In this document: positions 61,449-64,000 of the stretch, piece by piece | Layout of the letters: each line of letters begins with the position of its first letter | How positions within the stretch are numbered: position 1 is the stretch's first letter | Source: Bacteroidota bacterium | GTDB taxonomy: Bacteria > Bacteroidota > Bacteroidia > Chitinophagales > Saprospiraceae | Direction of reading: 5' to 3' | DNA length: 64,000 bases | Assembly (NCBI GenBank): GCA_029781865.1 | Contig: JAKOVW010000034.1 | Location: 1-64,000 of the forward strand | The notes under the pieces: model-generated | Told to the model about the DNA's origin: nothing | The model's input: the letters and a program-made list of their open reading frames with translations, nothing else | Database searches by the model: none | Program-made: the position numbers and the translations under genes

Positions 61449-63455
61449 ATGAACCTGATACAATTATTCATTATTTGGTTATTCGCTTTAACGGGAATTT
61501 TGTCGACCCATAATGAATCAACTGTTCTTTATACAGATTATTCAAAAAAAATTTATCATTCTTCAAAACCTATGGTCCGATGGTTTTGGTTTGCAACAAA
61601 AATCAAAGAACAGGATGTAAAATTTCAACTGGACTGGGTAAAGAAAAACAATTTCGGCGGTGTAGAAATTGCATGGCTCTATCCTTTATATCGATATCAG
61701 GATTGGTTTGCGAAGGATTTTAACCGGCATTATCCGAAAGATACTTCGGCGCAAAAGTGGTTAAGCAAAGATTGGACAGATATTGTGGCATACACCAAGC
61801 GATATGCAGATACGATTGGTCTGGCTTGTGATTTTACGTTTGGGAGTGCATGGCCGGTGGCAGGTCTAAATATTGATAAAAAGTATGGCACTCAGATTTA
61901 TGGCGATACAGCCTTTAGTCAGATGCTCACTTTTTCGTGGGCATGGCCGCAAAATATGCGAGTAATTAATCACCTGGATTCAAATGCATTTGAAATTTTT
62001 GCCCGGCCTTTTCAGGAGGCTATGAAAGATGTATTAAAAGATTCGAAGTCGGTACTTTTTACAGATTCATGGGAGATAAAATTGAATAAGACAAACAAAA
62101 TTTGGACTCCGGGTTTTGATTCCACCTTCAAATTGAAATTTGGTTACGATATTATTCCATTTATGAAAAAGGGAATAGACTCCTTTCCGGATGTGCGCTA
62201 TGATTATATGCTGCATTTAGGAGAATATATCACCAATGGATTTTATTTGCCTTATGTTAGAAAGTGTAAAGACATGGGAGCCTGGTCCAGGGTTCAATGC
62301 CTGGGTTCGCCGACAGATGTAATGACTACATATTCTTTAGTTGATATTCCTGAAACGGAAGCCATGTTGAATAATCCAAATTATTCCAAAATTGTAAGCT
62401 CTGCAGCTTGCCTGTCATCTAAAAATCTTGTTTCCAGTGAATCATTTACATGCATGTATGGATTTCCGGGTACCTATCTGAGAAAAGAACAAACAGCAGA
62501 CCTCAAGATGGTCGCAGATGCTTTGTTTGCCAATGGGGTTAATCATCATGTGTATTGCGGTATGCCTTTTAATCCAATGGGGTCAGATACAATTGATTTT
62601 TTTGCAACCTGTTATTTTGGGCCTGGAGGGAGCCTAACAGAAGAACTTCCTTTGTTTAATTCTTATGTGGAAAAAGTCTCGGGTATTTTACAAAGAGGCA
62701 AAACATACACTGATGTTGCAGTTTACATTCCATACGAAGATGCATTGATGAAAGGAGCATATCCTCCCGAAAAGCAACGGGTATGGGTTTGGGGTGAATA
62801 TGAAATGAGATACATTCATCCGCCCGCTGAAACGGAAGGGTATCACCCCATATGGATTAACAGGCACTTCCTGGAAAATGCCAAAGTGGTAAATCGCCGT
62901 TTGGAAGTTGGCGATGCCTCTTTTTCCCTTTTGTATGTTGACGTGATGTATTTGGATATTAGGGCATTAGAAAGAATTTTGGAATTAGCCAAACAAGGTT
63001 TGAAGGTGTGCCTGAAACGACAGCCGGTTCAACCGGGGAAAATAAAATCAAATGAATATTCTATTCTTCTTCGAAAGTTGTCTTCATTGACAGGGGTTTC
63101 TGATAGTTTTAACAAATTGATCAATCATCCGGCTTTGATTCAGGGAGATAGTTTGCCGGAATATTGGTGTAGAACTACAAATGATGGAACCAAATATTTA
63201 TTTCTGGCTCAATGGGCATCGAGGAATTTGCAATATCCGGTTTACTCAGGGCAATCACTGGCCACTGAGTCTAAAACCATGAAGTTTATCATTTACAATA
63301 ACAAAAAATCGCATAAAATTAATGTAGAATTTAAACCCTATCAATCTGTCATGTTGGAGATTACACCGAATGGAAAGGTTAATTTTATGGACATTTCATT
63401 TGTGCCTAAGACACCGTTAGTCCGGCCAAGGGAAATTCAAAAGACCTATTTTTAG
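61449..63455 (+). CDS. GH106-like alpha-L-rhamnosidase-family protein
   Basis: 668 residues, signal peptide ~1-20. Pattern: S-K-P-M-V-R-W-F-W-F-A, W-V-K-K-N-N-F-G-G-V-E-I-A-W-L-Y-P-L-Y, then G-L-A-C-D-F-T-F-G-S-A-W-P, W-S-R-V-Q-C-L-G, and S-S-E-S-F-T-C-M-Y-G-F-P-G with A-D-A-L-F-A-N-G-V-N-H-H-V-Y. This order matches GH106-type catalytic barrels. Typical members are ~1000 residues with extra C-terminal beta domains; this one is short and lacks most of them. Probably periplasmic or secreted hydrolase acting on rhamnose-containing oligosaccharides; no T9SS tail seen. Single gene with a strong promoter. Confidence 0.78.
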   Translation: MNLIQLFIIWLFALTGILSTHNESTVLYTDYSKKIYHSSKPMVRWFWFATKIKEQDVKFQLDWVKKNNFGGVEIAWLYPLYRYQDWFAKDFNRHYPKDTSAQKWLSKDWTDIVAYTKRYADTIGLACDFTFGSAWPVAGLNIDKKYGTQIYGDTAFSQMLTFSWAWPQNMRVINHLDSNAFEIFARPFQEAMKDVLKDSKSVLFTDSWEIKLNKTNKIWTPGFDSTFKLKFGYDIIPFMKKGIDSFPDVRYDYMLHLGEYITNGFYLPYVRKCKDMGAWSRVQCLGSPTDVMTTYSLVDIPETEAMLNNPNYSKIVSSAACLSSKNLVSSESFTCMYGFPGTYLRKEQTADLKMVADALFANGVNHHVYCGMPFNPMGSDTIDFFATCYFGPGGSLTEELPLFNSYVEKVSGILQRGKTYTDVAVYIPYEDALMKGAYPPEKQRVWVWGEYEMRYIHPPAETEGYHPIWINRHFLENAKVVNRRLEVGDASFSLLYVDVMYLDIRALERILELAKQGLKVCLKRQPVQPGKIKSNEYSILLRKLSSLTGVSDSFNKLINHPALIQGDSLPEYWCRTTNDGTKYLFLAQWASRNLQYPVYSGQSLATESKTMKFIIYNNKKSHKINVEFKPYQSVMLEITPNGKVNFMDISFVPKTPLVRPREIQKTYF

Positions 63456-63570
63456 TTTAATGAATTAAGCAGTTTGCTTCCATTTGCATATTATTGCAAT
63501 TGACAGATAAATAAAATCTATTGAATACAAGGAAAAGAGAGGCGCTACTGGTCTTAATAATTTACATTCT

Positions 63571-63936
63571 TTATGCTTGCCGTAAAATCTTTTCCATTTT
63601 TCGCCCTTTGGCTAATTCATCGATTAGTTTATCTAAATATCGAACTTGTTTTGTTAGCGGATTTTTGATGTCTTCAATCCGGTATCCGCAAATCACACCG
63701 GTAATGAGGTGCGCATTAGGATTTAATGTAGCATTATGAAAAAATTCTTCGAAAGTTACTTTTGACTCGATAAGTTCTTTGAGTTTGTTTTCATCATAAC
63801 CGGTTAGCCACTCAATCACTTTATGCATTTCGTCCCTGGTTCTGTTTTTCTTTTCAATTTTGTTGAGATATAGTGGATAAACTAAGGAGAAGGACATTTT
63901 TGCAAATCGCTCATCTTGTTGGTTGGTGTTGTTCAT
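63571..63936 (-). CDS. DUF2200 family protein
   Basis: 121 residues. Near-complete family pattern: R-F-A-K-M-S-F-S-L-V-Y-P-L-Y, R-T-R-D-E-M-H-K-V-I-E-W-L-T-G-Y, F-F-H-N-A-T-L-N-P-N-A-H-L-I-T-G-V-I-C-G-Y-R-I and V-R-Y-L-D-K-L-I-D-E-L-A-K-G-R-K-M-E. DUF2200 is a small cytoplasmic family of unknown role. Converges with the GH106-like gene. Confidence 0.95.
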   Translation of the reverse strand: MNNTNQQDERFAKMSFSLVYPLYLNKIEKKNRTRDEMHKVIEWLTGYDENKLKELIESKVTFEEFFHNATLNPNAHLITGVICGYRIEDIKNPLTKQVRYLDKLIDELAKGRKMEKILRQA

Positions 63937-64000
63937 GACTAGTATTTACATTTAAGGAGTTTAATTTATTTTAATCTTACTAATTGACCCTTTCTTTTTA

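Noticed and set aside
1-64000. CRISPR arrays, tRNA/rRNA genes, insertion sequences, phage modules
   Set aside because: No regularly spaced repeats, cloverleaf-like genes, transposases, integrases or phage structural genes were recognised on either strand.

Overview
The window is a chromosomal segment of a Bacteroidota bacterium, most likely of the Saprospiria/Saprospiraceae type. Evidence: about seven secreted proteins end in a type IX secretion (T9SS) type A C-terminal sorting domain; many gene starts lack a Shine-Dalgarno sequence; several have a TAnnTTTG (-7) promoter element; the DNA is AT-rich; and Bacteroidota-type families recur (DUF1501/DUF1800 pair, DUF4256, DUF2200, TlpA-like and lipocalin lipoproteins). 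No rRNA, tRNA, CRISPR array, insertion sequence or phage gene was recognised. Most genes lie on the minus strand.

Layout. 1-2.5 kb: the 3' end of a giant T9SS adhesin-like protein with dockerin and cohesin-like modules. 3.5-8.1 kb: a small secreted protein, then a three-gene minus-strand operon (DUF1800, DUF1501, discoidin-like T9SS protein) behind a well-formed promoter and a pair of palindromic operator-like sites. 8.7-12.2 kb: a 1176-residue T9SS propeller protein. 12.4-18.3 kb: housekeeping genes (FtsK translocase, saccharopine dehydrogenase-like protein, acyl-CoA dehydrogenase). 18.5-28.8 kb: a minus-strand run of methyltransferases, a T9SS propeller protein, a pirin, SRPBCC and VOC proteins, a CAAX protease, a thioredoxin-like lipoprotein, and the remains of a 2'-5' RNA ligase-like gene. 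28.8-34.1 kb: three T9SS propeller/sialidase-like proteins around a DUF4337 membrane protein. 34.1-47.4 kb: small single-function genes (OsmC, DUF1272, lipocalin, VOC, NTF2-like, GT87, a split YeeE/YedE sulfur transporter, DinB, PhnA, DoxX, DUF4256, methyltransferases) with one further decayed gene. 47.9-54.3 kb: seven tightly packed genes of unknown function (membrane proteins, lipoprotein, zinc ribbon, helical repeat protein), the best candidate here for an undescribed system. 55.3-63.5 kb: a carbohydrate locus (FMN reductase, sugar porter, GH28-like beta-helix protein, GH106-like glycosidase) mixed with a pentapeptide-repeat membrane protein and a lipoprotein; no SusC/SusD pair is present. 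The window ends in a DUF2200 gene.

How the genes fit together. The T9SS cargo proteins and lipoproteins point to an organism that puts many propeller and adhesion proteins on its surface and degrades polysaccharide or detritus. The GH28-like and GH106-like enzymes with the sugar porter would fit use of pectic (rhamnogalacturonan-type) sugars. All functions are inferred by reading motifs; no database search was run.
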